DNA of 64,000 nt from assembly GCF_016595525.1 (NCBI RefSeq), contig NZ_JAENII010000007.1, forward strand, positions 186,001-250,000. The letters are read 5' to 3'. Positions within the stretch are counted from its first letter, which is position 1; each line of letters opens with the position of its first letter. A model generated the notes under the pieces. It was not told the origin of the DNA and ran no database searches. It saw nothing but the letters and a program-made list of their open reading frames with translations. Both the position numbers and the translations under genes were made by a program. This document shows positions 27,150-35,205 of this stretch, piece by piece. This DNA comes from Haloferula rosea (GTDB lineage: Bacteria > Verrucomicrobiota > Verrucomicrobiia > Verrucomicrobiales > Akkermansiaceae).

Positions 27150-28223
27150 TCAGTCGCCAAGACAGATGCCCACCGCTTTCGCCGCACGGACCATCTCGCC
27201 GTCCGGGTCGACCAGGCGCAACTGGTGCACGGCATCCTCGATCGGCACGGAATCCACATGATACGCCTGATAGCTCACCATCCGGCCGAAGCGGCCTTCC
27301 TTGGCGAGATTCACGGCCATCACCCCAAAACGGGTTCCAAGAATGCGGTCGAGGGCAGTCGGACCACCTCCGCGCTGGAGGTGACCCAGCGTGCATGCCC
27401 GCGTTTCCTTGCCGGTAAGTTGTTCGATCCGCTGCGCGACCTTCTCACCCACGCCACCCAGACGGACTTCCCCACCGCTGTTCTCGGCAATCGTGGTCAA
27501 CTCGCCATCGGAGAGTTTCGCACCTTCCGCCACCACGACCAGCGTGCTGTGCTGTCCCTGCGCATCGCGCTCCTTGATCACCGCGGCGACCTTCTCCATG
27601 TCGAAGGCGATTTCGGGAATCAGGATCACGCTTGCGCCACCCGCGATGCCGCCCCACAGGGCGATCCATCCGGCGTGACGGCCCATGACTTCCAGAACCA
27701 TCACCCGCTTGTGACTCTCCGCCGTCGTATGCAGACGGTCCAGACCCTCCACCACACTGCTGACCGCGCTGTCGAAGCCGAAAGTCATGGCCGTAGCCTG
27801 AAGATCGTTATCGATCGTCTTCGGCACACCGATGACCGGCCAGCCGAGACGATGAAGCTGGAGCGCCGTGGTCAGTGACCCGTCACCACCGACGATGACC
27901 AAGGCTCCGATTCCAAGATCATCGATCGTGGCCTTCGCCTTGTCGACGATCTCCATGGGAACCTCGGCAATGTCACCCTTGCCCACTTTTGCCGCGAAGT
28001 GACCTTTGTTGGTCGTGCCGAGGATGGTCCCACCCAGCTTGAGAATACCGATCGTATCCTGCGGCTTGAGTTCGAGGTAATCCCCCGGAGGCAGGAGCCC
28101 CTCGAAACCATCTTTGAACCCGACGACTTCCCAGCCAAGTTGGGCCGCGGCGCCAACCACACCGTGGATCACCGCATTCAGACCTGGGCAATCGCCCCCG
28201 CTGTTGAGAATTCCGATACGCAT
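27150..28223 (-). CDS. pfkA: 6-phosphofructokinase (group A, probably ATP-dependent)
   Basis: Phosphorylates fructose 6-phosphate, the committing step of glycolysis. It has 357 residues with the N-terminal LNSGGDCPGLNAVI, GGDGS at 112-116 and VPKTIDND at 134-140 or so. The residue after GGD is Gly115, as in ATP users, but Lys135 replaces the Gly of the Escherichia coli GTIDND, as in pyrophosphate users and some ATP users. The Gly/Lys combination is known mainly from ATP-dependent actinobacterial enzymes, so ATP is the likely donor. The ATG at 28223 has AAAGG seven bases upstream and is preferred to the in-frame GTG at 28229. Confidence 0.93.
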   Translation of the reverse strand: MRIGILNSGGDCPGLNAVIHGVVGAAAQLGWEVVGFKDGFEGLLPPGDYLELKPQDTIGILKLGGTILGTTNKGHFAAKVGKGDIAEVPMEIVDKAKATIDDLGIGALVIVGGDGSLTTALQLHRLGWPVIGVPKTIDNDLQATAMTFGFDSAVSSVVEGLDRLHTTAESHKRVMVLEVMGRHAGWIALWGGIAGGASVILIPEIAFDMEKVAAVIKERDAQGQHSTLVVVAEGAKLSDGELTTIAENSGGEVRLGGVGEKVAQRIEQLTGKETRACTLGHLQRGGGPTALDRILGTRFGVMAVNLAKEGRFGRMVSYQAYHVDSVPIEDAVHQLRLVDPDGEMVRAAKAVGICLGD

Positions 28224-28277
28224 CGACACGCCTTTGCCTCAATTTGCTTGGTGTTGTCAGTCAAAAAAGCCGGGATT

Positions 28278-29234
28278 TTAGCGAGGATTCGGCACATCGA
28301 GGATTTCCCTCCGCCGATCCTGGACCTGAGCGCCGCCCCTTACCCAGGCATCATAAATCCCCCACCCCTTCGGTATCAGCGCCTTGGCTCGCCCAAAGCG
28401 ATCCGGAGAGTTGAGCAGCACGATGATCAACCGCCGCGGTGTGACACCTTTGCTACCATCCGCCTTGGGACGGATCAGCGGCGCACGCTCCACCCCGATC
28501 GCCACGCACTCACCCGCCGCCCGGGTCGTGCCGGTCTTGAGCCCGATGACACTTTCTGATACCAATTCGTTGGTGTTCTTCACCCGATACCCACGCGGCC
28601 CCTCGGCCCCCTTCACCGTGACCTGGCGCTCCTTCTGACGGGTGATGAAATTGAATCCGGGCCGCCTCATCGCGTAGATCGACAGCTTCGCGATGTCGGC
28701 CGCCGTCGACAGCCCGACCTGCTTGGGCAATTCCAAGCCGTGGGGATTGTAGAACTTGGTCTTTTTCATCCCGAGTGCCTTGGCGAGGACATTCATCTCG
28801 CCCACGAAGGCCGCGACCGGATCCCCGGACCGGCCCTTGCGGGCGAGGAATTCCCTACCCACATGATCGGCCAGGGATAGTGCCGCCGCGTTGTCCGAAC
28901 CCAGAAGGGTCGAGGCCATCGCATCCCTCAGGCTGAGGCGCTCACCGGGCACCAGGCGCATCGGATTGGCCCCGGGAAGGCCAGCGACCGAGGCAGGCAC
29001 GACAAGTTCACGCTCCTCGAGGTTCACCCCCGCGGCTTCTGCCCAATCCACCACCAGCACTCCGGTGGCGATCTTGGTAAGGCTCGCCACAGGCCGCTTC
29101 ACGGTCGAATTCGTCCCAATCAGGACCTTCCCCGAGTGGGCCTCCACCACCATCACTGCTTCACCTTGCGCCTCCACCACTGGAGACCCCATGGAAACCC
29201 ATGCTGCGATGCAGCCGATTAATGCACGTTTCAT
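28278..29234 (-). CDS. D-alanyl-D-alanine carboxypeptidase (S11 family)
   Basis: A penicillin-binding-type serine peptidase acting on peptidoglycan stem peptides in the periplasm. The 318-residue protein has a signal peptide (about 1-23, ending EAQ) and all three catalytic motifs: SLTK (Ser51, Lys54), SDN (113-115) in place of SxN, and KTG (233-235). It lacks the C-terminal domain and amphipathic anchor of DacA-type enzymes, so it is probably soluble, like the short S11 type. A second ATG sits three bases upstream at 29237. It is 54 bases upstream of pfkA on the same strand. Confidence 0.92.
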   Translation of the reverse strand: MKRALIGCIAAWVSMGSPVVEAQGEAVMVVEAHSGKVLIGTNSTVKRPVASLTKIATGVLVVDWAEAAGVNLEERELVVPASVAGLPGANPMRLVPGERLSLRDAMASTLLGSDNAAALSLADHVGREFLARKGRSGDPVAAFVGEMNVLAKALGMKKTKFYNPHGLELPKQVGLSTAADIAKLSIYAMRRPGFNFITRQKERQVTVKGAEGPRGYRVKNTNELVSESVIGLKTGTTRAAGECVAIGVERAPLIRPKADGSKGVTPRRLIIVLLNSPDRFGRAKALIPKGWGIYDAWVRGGAQVQDRRREILDVPNPR

Positions 29235-29237
29235 CAT

Positions 29238-29566
29238 CGTGGCGCGCACTCTACCGAGGGTCTCCCGGCACTCAATACCTAATGATGGCCACCGAAAATC
29301 CCGCCTTGCCAAGGTTGGGCATTCCCCTAGCCTCCGCCGGTCGGGCGGGCTCCAACCCCCTGACAACCAAATGGGCTTGGCGCAAGTCGAAGCTGCCCGC
29401 AGACGCATTGGCGCATCCTCCATCCCGCATGACAAAGGACGGTGCGCCCCGACACCAAAAAGTCGGAGTGTCCGCAGGGATCACATCAGCCGGTGGCACT
29501 CCGACTCCGGAGTTCTCGAAAACTGCCTCCACCGACTGCGCCGCCCTCAACATAACGAACAAACAC
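29238..29566. other. Non-coding leader region before the RRM gene
   Basis: About 330 bases without a credible gene, between the divergent D,D-carboxypeptidase and RRM genes. It must hold both promoters, but no clear -35/-10 pair was recognised. It contains the palindromic element at 29462-29513, and open frames through it have no recognisable protein features. Confidence 0.7.
29462..29513. repeat. Palindromic element, possible interspersed repeat
   Basis: A perfect 9-bp inverted repeat (29462-29470 with 29497-29505) encloses 26 bases, and a second palindrome, ACTCCGGAGT, overlaps its right arm at 29504-29513. I recall GC-rich palindromic intergenic repeats of this kind (encoding VGVPPAD-like peptides when translated) from Verrucomicrobia. 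No second copy was seen in this window. Confidence 0.5.
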
Positions 29567-30586
29567 ATGTCAGACGAAACATCCGCAAACTCGGGCAATG
29601 GCCAGCGCCGTCGCTCCCGGGGCGGGCGCAACCGAAACCGCAATCGCAACCGCCAGAATGGCGAAAACCGTGGGCAGGGAGAAAATCGCAACCAAGGCGA
29701 CCACTCCAACAGGGGCGAAGGCGAGAACCGCAACAGGAACAGAAACCGCAATCGCAACCGCAACAGAAACCGCGACGGTCAAGGCGGTGGCAATCGCACC
29801 CGCAAACCGGCACCAAAGCCTGTCCCACTCACCTGGTGGCAAAAGCTCCTCAAGGCGATCGGCCTCTACACCCCACCCGCACCCAAGGGTCGCGGTGGCG
29901 ACAAGCCACGGTCCAGCAAGCCTGCACCCAAAAGCAACACTCGTGACACCCGTCGAGAAAATCAGGACGGCGACGAGCGCCCACCACGCAAGAAGCGGGA
30001 GCGCAAGCCCCGCGAACCTCGTGAAGAGCGCCCGACACCCTCCACTGAGGACATTGATTCCAAGCGACTCTACCTCGGCAACCTTTCTTACGAGGCGTCC
30101 GAAACCGACCTCGAGGAACTGTTCCGCGGCATCGGCAGCGTGCGCCGCGTCGAGATTGTCTACAATCGCCAGACGCACCGCTCGAAGGGCTACGGCTTCA
30201 TCGAAATGCTGAACGTCGACGAGGCCAAGAAGGCCGTCGAAGTCCTCCACGACCAGTTCTTCATGGGACGCAAGCTCGTCGTCGGAAGCGCAAAGTCGGA
30301 CGGCCCGGCCAAAGAGTCGGATGGCCCCGAAGAGTTCCGCCCCGAGGACGTGGCTCCAGAGCCAGCTCCGAAGCCAGCCGAACCCACCCCAGCCGCTGAA
30401 CCTGCCGCTGAGGAGAAACCCGCTGAGACTCCGGCTCCCGAGCCCGCCAAGGACGAACCGAAGGCCGAGACCGTCGTCGAGGCCCCGGCCGAGACCGAAG
30501 CTCCGGCTCCTGCCGAGCCTGCTGCAGAAGCTCCTTCCGAGGAAGCTCCCGCAGCCAGCGAACCGGTCGCCGAAAAGAAGGACTGA
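29567..30586 (+). CDS. RNA-binding protein with one RRM and disordered RN-rich and PAE-rich tails
   Basis: A 339-residue protein with three parts. The N-terminus (about 10-160) is strongly basic and low in complexity, with (RN)n runs at 21-29 and 54-69. One RNA recognition motif covers 167-244, with RNP2 LYLGNL (168-173) and RNP1 KGYGFIEM (207-214). The C-terminus (about 255-339) is acidic and rich in Pro-Ala-Glu. Bacterial RRM proteins are usually short cold-shock-type proteins; here long disordered tails of opposite charge flank the domain. The ATG at 29567 is chosen because it gives a polar start MSDETSANSG and the frame upstream is in the leader. A terminator follows, so miaA is probably separate. 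Confidence 0.88.
   Translation: MSDETSANSGNGQRRRSRGGRNRNRNRNRQNGENRGQGENRNQGDHSNRGEGENRNRNRNRNRNRNRNRDGQGGGNRTRKPAPKPVPLTWWQKLLKAIGLYTPPAPKGRGGDKPRSSKPAPKSNTRDTRRENQDGDERPPRKKRERKPREPREERPTPSTEDIDSKRLYLGNLSYEASETDLEELFRGIGSVRRVEIVYNRQTHRSKGYGFIEMLNVDEAKKAVEVLHDQFFMGRKLVVGSAKSDGPAKESDGPEEFRPEDVAPEPAPKPAEPTPAAEPAAEEKPAETPAPEPAKDEPKAETVVEAPAETEAPAPAEPAAEAPSEEAPAASEPVAEKKD
29723..29774 (+). repeat. Imperfect 6- and 12-base tandem repeat coding (RN)n
   Basis: Repeats of the kind AACCGCAACAGG in the RRM gene give alternating Arg-Asn. Codon variation between units shows it is not a fresh slippage product. Confidence 0.7.
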
Positions 30587-30604
30587 TCGGAACCCATCAT
30601 TTCC

Positions 30605-30641
30605 ACACCCCGCCGGCCTTGCCGAGCGGGGTGTTTCTTTT
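30605..30641 (+). terminator. Intrinsic terminator after the RRM gene
   Basis: A 9-bp stem (30605-30613 with 30626-30634) with additional inner pairs in the loop, followed by TTTCTTTT. It ends 13 bases before the miaA start. Confidence 0.85.
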
Positions 30642-30653
30642 CATACCCCCCTC

Positions 30654-31559
30654 ATGAAACACCCGCTCTTCCTCTGTGGCCCCACCGCATCGGGCAAGAG
30701 CAGCTTGGCGCTCGCCATCGCCGAGGCCCTCGACGGCGAGATTGTCAATGGCGATGCCTTCCAACTTTACGACGCCATTCCCACCCTTACCGCAGCCCCA
30801 AGCGCGGAGGAAATGGCCACCTGTCCCCACCATCTCTACGGCGTGTTGTCGCCCACCCAGCCCTGCGATGCCATGCGCTACCGCGAAATGGCGCTGCCCG
30901 TCATCGCCGAAATCCAATCCCGGGGACGGCTTCCCATCGTCGTCGGGGGCTCGGGACTCTACCTGAAATTCCTCAGTCACGGACCATCGCCCGTCCCGTC
31001 CGGCGATCCCGAACTGCGCGCCAACCTCGACACGCGCACCCTCGACGATCTGGTGGACGAGTTCACCCGCCTCGACCCGGTCGAGGCCGCCCGTACGGAC
31101 CTCGCGAACCGTCGTTTTGTCACCCGCGCTCTCGAGATCTGCCTGCTGTCCGGTCAGCCGTGTTCGAGCCTCCGGGACAAATGGAAAACCCGCCAGGCCG
31201 AGATCGACTCCGAACTGGCCGGCATCTTCATCCAGCGCCAGCGCGGCGACCTGCGCGAACGCATCGGCATCCGAACCCGGCAGATGCTCACCTCCGGAGC
31301 CATCGAGGAAGTCGCCGCCCTCGACGCCCCCGAACATGGCCTCGCCAAGGCCATCGGCGTCGCCCAGATCCGGAGCCATGTCGAGGGAGCCATCGACCTC
31401 CAGACCTGCGAAGACGACATCACCACCGCCACCCGGCAGTACGCCAAACGACAGGAAACCTGGTTCAGGCGGGAGACCTGGCTCAAGCAGGTTGATTGGG
31501 CGCCTGAGGCTCCACCACCACTCGATGCCGCGCTGAAAGCGGTATCCAACAGGCTTTGA
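30654..31559 (+). CDS. miaA: tRNA dimethylallyltransferase MiaA
   Basis: Adds an isoprenyl group to A37 of tRNAs that read UNN codons. The P-loop GPTASGKSS is at residues 9-17, with VVGGSGLYLKF and KRQETWFRRE as later signature blocks; the latter matches the family's RRQLTWFR. The DSxQVYRxxDIGTAKP block usual after the P-loop is diverged to DAFQLYDAIPTLTAAP. At 301 residues the length is typical. It closely follows a terminator, so its promoter must lie in or near the short gap or inside the RRM gene. Confidence 0.93.
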   Translation: MKHPLFLCGPTASGKSSLALAIAEALDGEIVNGDAFQLYDAIPTLTAAPSAEEMATCPHHLYGVLSPTQPCDAMRYREMALPVIAEIQSRGRLPIVVGGSGLYLKFLSHGPSPVPSGDPELRANLDTRTLDDLVDEFTRLDPVEAARTDLANRRFVTRALEICLLSGQPCSSLRDKWKTRQAEIDSELAGIFIQRQRGDLRERIGIRTRQMLTSGAIEEVAALDAPEHGLAKAIGVAQIRSHVEGAIDLQTCEDDITTATRQYAKRQETWFRRETWLKQVDWAPEAPPPLDAALKAVSNRL

Positions 31560-31593
31560 CGGCGCCCGCGGAAGCATCCACAGTTTTCCCCAC

Positions 31594-31998
31594 ATGCAAG
31601 CGGCCCAATTCGAACACGCAGTCGAGAACATCCTCAAGCGGGACAGCCGCTTCGAGCCGCATGCCTACCTGTTCCTCAAGGATTCGCTCGATTTCACCCT
31701 GAAACGCGCGGCCGAGGACAATGAAGGCAAAGCCCGCCACGTGTCGGGGCGCGAACTGCTCTTCGGGTTCCGCGATCTTGCCCTGCAGGAATTCGGTCCC
31801 ATGGCGTCCACCCTCATGGCCGAGTGGGGTCTGACCGAAACCAAGAACGTCGGCGAAATGGTCTTCCACCTGATCGACGAACAGATGTTCGGGAAGCAGG
31901 ACAGCGACACCCTGGAGGACTTCGTCGATGCCTTCGATTTCCACGAAGCCTTCGTCGTGCCCTTCACCCCGAAGAGCCGGCTGTCGAAAACCCAGTGA
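31594..31998 (+). CDS. Small protein resembling the Verrucomicrobia/Planctomycetes-restricted Minf_1886 family
   Basis: A 134-residue soluble protein, rich in acidic and aromatic residues, with the segments FEPHAYLFLKDSLDF, HVSGRELLFGFRDLALQEFG and NVGEMVFHLI. I recognise it as similar to the TIGR04138-type family (Verruc_Plancto-restricted, Minf_1886). No function is known. The gene is 34 bases past miaA and its stop overlaps the next gene's start, so the three may be one transcript. Confidence 0.8.
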   Translation: MQAAQFEHAVENILKRDSRFEPHAYLFLKDSLDFTLKRAAEDNEGKARHVSGRELLFGFRDLALQEFGPMASTLMAEWGLTETKNVGEMVFHLIDEQMFGKQDSDTLEDFVDAFDFHEAFVVPFTPKSRLSKTQ

Positions 31999-32465
31999 AC
32001 GAATCCCCGGCGAGCGGCGTGATCACCATCCGCCAGAACCGCTGCAGCTGGTGGACCGCCGCCAGCCTGATCGCGGCCGTCGCCATGCTTGGCCTCTCGG
32101 TTGTCGGCATGCTCGGCAACCTTCCACCCAGCGCATCCTTCGAGTGGGGATTGCTGCCGCTGCTGTTCCTCGTCTCCGCAGCCATGGCGGTGAATTACGG
32201 CCATCAGATTCTCCATCCGCGGGACCACATCATCTCGATCGCGGCAGACTCGATCCGCATCGTCGACTCCAACTACGGCAAGTGGCGTGACTTCACCCTC
32301 GCGCCTGATCAAGTCGACCAGTTCGCGGACTACGAGGAAGGAGCCATCTTCATCATGAAGAGCCGCAAGGCCTTCGCCCTGAGCTCCACGCTCAGCATCC
32401 GCAGCCGGGAAATTGCTGAGGCTCTGAAGCAGCGACACCCACACATCAGCTGTGTCAACCGCTGA
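31995..32465 (+). CDS. Hypothetical membrane protein with two transmembrane helices
   Basis: 156 residues from a GTG at 31995 whose GTGA overlaps the preceding stop, a sign of translational coupling. Two hydrophobic helices span about residues 19-42 and 50-68, followed by a cytoplasmic or periplasmic C-terminal domain of about 85 residues with the look of a small PH-like beta domain (SIAADSIRIVDS, ADYEEGAIFIM). No family was recognised for certain. It overlaps the 3' end of the convergent purine nucleoside phosphorylase gene by 11 bases. Confidence 0.72.
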   Translation: MNESPASGVITIRQNRCSWWTAASLIAAVAMLGLSVVGMLGNLPPSASFEWGLLPLLFLVSAAMAVNYGHQILHPRDHIISIAADSIRIVDSNYGKWRDFTLAPDQVDQFADYEEGAIFIMKSRKAFALSSTLSIRSREIAEALKQRHPHISCVNR

Positions 32466-33192
32466 GACTGCGCTCAATCACATCGATCATCGCCTGCGCC
32501 GCCCCCTTGCCCGTCTTCATCACATCGCTGTGATCAAGCAAGGCTCCGGGCAGCCCGGCCGCGAAGTTGGTCAGGCACGACAGCCCCAGCACCTTCATGC
32601 CCAGCGCCTTCGCCTGCATCGCCTCAAGCACCGTACTCATCCCCACCGCATCCGCACCGAGTCGACCGAGCATCCGGACTTCCGCCGGAGTTTCGTACTG
32701 CGGTCCCCGTAGACCCGCATAGACGCCCTGCGCCAGAGGAAGACCGGAAGCATCCGCGATCTCCCGCACCCTGGCCCTCCACCCGGCATCATAGACTTCG
32801 CTCATGTCGACGAAGTTCGGCCCGCCCTCCAAGGGCGAAGTCCCGGTCAGGTTCAGATGATCCGTCAGCACCATCCACGAGCCCGGAGGGTTCTCCTCAT
32901 GGAGGCTGCCAGCCGCATTGGTCAGAATCACTTGCTCGACTCCCTGCTCCGACATCCAGCGGATTCCCGCCGTCACTGCCTTGGCGTCATGGCCTTCGTA
33001 GAGATGAATCCGTCCGCGCATCACCACCACCGGTGCATCACCGAGCCGACCAAATACAAAGGCCCCGTCATGCCCGGGCACCCCCGAGGCCGGCAAGCCG
33101 GCATCCACGAAAGTAACTTCGCGCTCCACCGCCATCCGGTCAACCAGGGATCCAAGTCCCGAGCCCAGCACCATTCCTACCAGCCGATTCAT
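32455..33192 (-). CDS. Purine nucleoside phosphorylase (trimeric, PunA/PNP type)
   Basis: Phosphorolysis of purine nucleosides to base and ribose 1-phosphate. Family segments are VLGSGLGSL at the N-terminus, GRIHLYEGH, LTNAAGSL, YAGLRGPQYETPAE and VGMSTVLEAMQAKALG, with CLTNFAAG near the end containing the base-contacting Asn. At 245 residues it is somewhat shorter than usual (about 270), mainly at the N-terminus. It is the last gene of the minus-strand run that starts with the DUF4212 symporter subunit, 45 bases after the panE-like gene. Confidence 0.9.
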   Translation of the reverse strand: MNRLVGMVLGSGLGSLVDRMAVEREVTFVDAGLPASGVPGHDGAFVFGRLGDAPVVVMRGRIHLYEGHDAKAVTAGIRWMSEQGVEQVILTNAAGSLHEENPPGSWMVLTDHLNLTGTSPLEGGPNFVDMSEVYDAGWRARVREIADASGLPLAQGVYAGLRGPQYETPAEVRMLGRLGADAVGMSTVLEAMQAKALGMKVLGLSCLTNFAAGLPGALLDHSDVMKTGKGAAQAMIDVIERSLSG

Positions 33193-33237
33193 GATTCATG
33201 GTCTAGCAGGCAAGCCCGCGCCTGACCAGTCGGCAGG

Positions 33238-34179
33238 CTACTCGCCCGACTCCAGCCGCCGCCGAATCCGTTCGGCAAGCCGCTCGAGGTGTGGCACCCC
33301 AACGCCCGCGTCATGCGCCTGCTTCAGCGGCTCTCCCCAGATCGCCTCAAATTCGACCGGCCGGTCCTCGACGAAATCAATCATGCTCGACGGCCGATAG
33401 GCACCCATCTTCCGAGTCCGATCAATCTCGAACTCCACTACCGAATCCTCAATCGTGTGACCCTTCGCAGACGCCACCGCGATCACCTCGCGCATCAGCG
33501 CGACCACTTCGTCCTCCAACCCCAACTCGTCGAGAATCCGATCGGTCGTCACGCCGCCCTCCGCAATGGCCAGACCATTGAACGGGATGTTCCAAACCAG
33601 CTTCCGCCACTGCGCATGCTCGAGGCTGTCCGCCGCCGTGCTTGGAATCCCCGCCGCCTTCAGCGCCGCACTCACCGTCTTGGCACGCGGATTCCCCTCC
33701 TCGGGCACATACTCCCCCACGGTGATTTTTCCTCCGGCGGTATGCTCCACCCTCCCCGGCGCCACCCGGTTGATGCACACGAAACACAAGCCGCCCAGGA
33801 TCCGCTCGGGACCGAAAAGTTCCGCGAGAAGCGCATCATTCCCCAAACCATTCTGCAGCGTCAGAATCCGCGTCCCGGGCCCCACCAGCGGACCCAGCAC
33901 TTCCTTGAATCGCCCGTTCGCGGTCGCCTTCCAGGCCACCAGCACCCAATCCATCGACCCCATTTCCTCAGGCGTCCGATATGCCTGAACCGGATGCACA
34001 TGCAGATCTCCATCGACACTCTCGACCCGGATCCCTTCGCGGCACACCACGTCGTAGTCGCTGCGCAGGAGGAAATGCACATCCTCCCCACGGGCCACGA
34101 GACGGGCACCGTAGTACAATCCGATCGCACCCGCTCCAATGATGGCAATCCTGCCACCCAGCATCGGTTCGCCCGCCAT
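33238..34179 (-). CDS. panE: 2-dehydropantoate 2-reductase family protein
   Basis: An NADPH-dependent ketopantoate reductase in pantothenate synthesis, or a related reductase. The Rossmann motif IAIIGAGAIGLYYGARL starts at about residue 11. LTLQNGLGN and the C-terminal KLVWNIPFNG block with the catalytic Lys follow, then PSSMIDFVEDRPVEFEAIWG, as in the family. The length of 313 residues is normal. PanE-type genes often have paralogs acting on other ketoacids, so the substrate is uncertain. It starts four bases after the stop of the deacetylase-family gene. Confidence 0.85.
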   Translation of the reverse strand: MAGEPMLGGRIAIIGAGAIGLYYGARLVARGEDVHFLLRSDYDVVCREGIRVESVDGDLHVHPVQAYRTPEEMGSMDWVLVAWKATANGRFKEVLGPLVGPGTRILTLQNGLGNDALLAELFGPERILGGLCFVCINRVAPGRVEHTAGGKITVGEYVPEEGNPRAKTVSAALKAAGIPSTAADSLEHAQWRKLVWNIPFNGLAIAEGGVTTDRILDELGLEDEVVALMREVIAVASAKGHTIEDSVVEFEIDRTRKMGAYRPSSMIDFVEDRPVEFEAIWGEPLKQAHDAGVGVPHLERLAERIRRRLESGE

Positions 34180-34183
34180 GATC

Positions 34184-35098
34184 TCAGATTCCCTTCAGTG
34201 ACTCCGACAAGCGCTTCGCCGTCGCCACGGTGTTGCGGTGGATCTTCGCCGTGAACTCGGTCTGGCGGTTGTAGCCGCCGCCATAGAGCACGGCCACCGG
34301 CACACGGTTGCGCATGAAGGCGCCGAGGAGCACCTCGTCCCGTCGTTGCAGGTCCTTGACCGAAAGGTGCATCTGACCAAACCGGTCGTTGCTATGGTTG
34401 TCGGCCCCGGCGATCCAGATCACGAGATCAGGTGAAAACGTATCCAATCCCGCCGCCAACGTGCTGAAGAGTTGCTTCAAATACATCTCACCCTCCACAT
34501 AGCGCACCGTCTCCACATCCATCGACCCCTGCACCTTCTTCGTCGGATAGTTCTGCCCGACGTGGATCGAATAGGTGAATACCCGCGGGTCATCCGCGAG
34601 GAGAGAGGCCGTGCCATTTCCCTGATGGGCATCGGTATCCACCACCATCACCCGGATGCCCGGCCGGTGCACCTGGAGGTCACGGATCGCGATCGCGACA
34701 TCGTTGAAAACGCAGTAGCCCTCGCCATGATCCTCGAAGGCATGATGGGTCCCGCCGGCGAGGCAGACCGCCACTCCTTCCTCAAGCGCCGCGTAGCAGG
34801 TCTGACGCGTTGCCTCCACCTCGGTCGCACTGCGCTGATAAAGTTTCGGCGTCACCGGCAGCCCCAGCCGGAGTTGCTCCTTCGGGTCGAGCTGGCCCCG
34901 GTAGATTTTTGACAGGTAGGCCGGATCGTGCACGCTCTTCAGCAGGTGCGGCTGCACCTCGGAGACATCCACGATCTCTTCCGGTTTCAAGATGCCTCCC
35001 CCCAGCAGCATGTCTTTCGACACCCGGAATTTTTCCATGGGAAACGGATGCCCCTTGGGCAGTTCCAGTTCCAGATCCTGAGAATAAAAGCAGCGCAT
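34184..35098 (-). CDS. Histone deacetylase / AcuC family protein
   Basis: A 304-residue zinc hydrolase of the arginase/deacetylase fold. Motifs are GGTHHAFEDHGEGYCVFNDVA with the paired histidines, DTDAHQGNGT with the metal-binding Asp/His, and AGADNHSNDRFG with the second metal Asp in place of DPLGR. Bacterial members remove acetyl groups from proteins, polyamines or small molecules. The ATG at 35098 is chosen because MRCFYSQDLELE is close to family starts and the extension to 35209 has low-complexity Arg/Gly. It is in a run with an SSS-type symporter, PanE-like reductase and PNP. Confidence 0.85.
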   Translation of the reverse strand: MRCFYSQDLELELPKGHPFPMEKFRVSKDMLLGGGILKPEEIVDVSEVQPHLLKSVHDPAYLSKIYRGQLDPKEQLRLGLPVTPKLYQRSATEVEATRQTCYAALEEGVAVCLAGGTHHAFEDHGEGYCVFNDVAIAIRDLQVHRPGIRVMVVDTDAHQGNGTASLLADDPRVFTYSIHVGQNYPTKKVQGSMDVETVRYVEGEMYLKQLFSTLAAGLDTFSPDLVIWIAGADNHSNDRFGQMHLSVKDLQRRDEVLLGAFMRNRVPVAVLYGGGYNRQTEFTAKIHRNTVATAKRLSESLKGI

Positions 35099-35205
35099 CG
35101 TCCCGCCCGAAACAACCACACCCCCGCCGCCTTGCCTACCGGAAAAGCGACGGGCACGGGAGTCTCTGCCTACAATCGCCGGGGATGCCCCCCCGGCCCT
35201 CGGAA

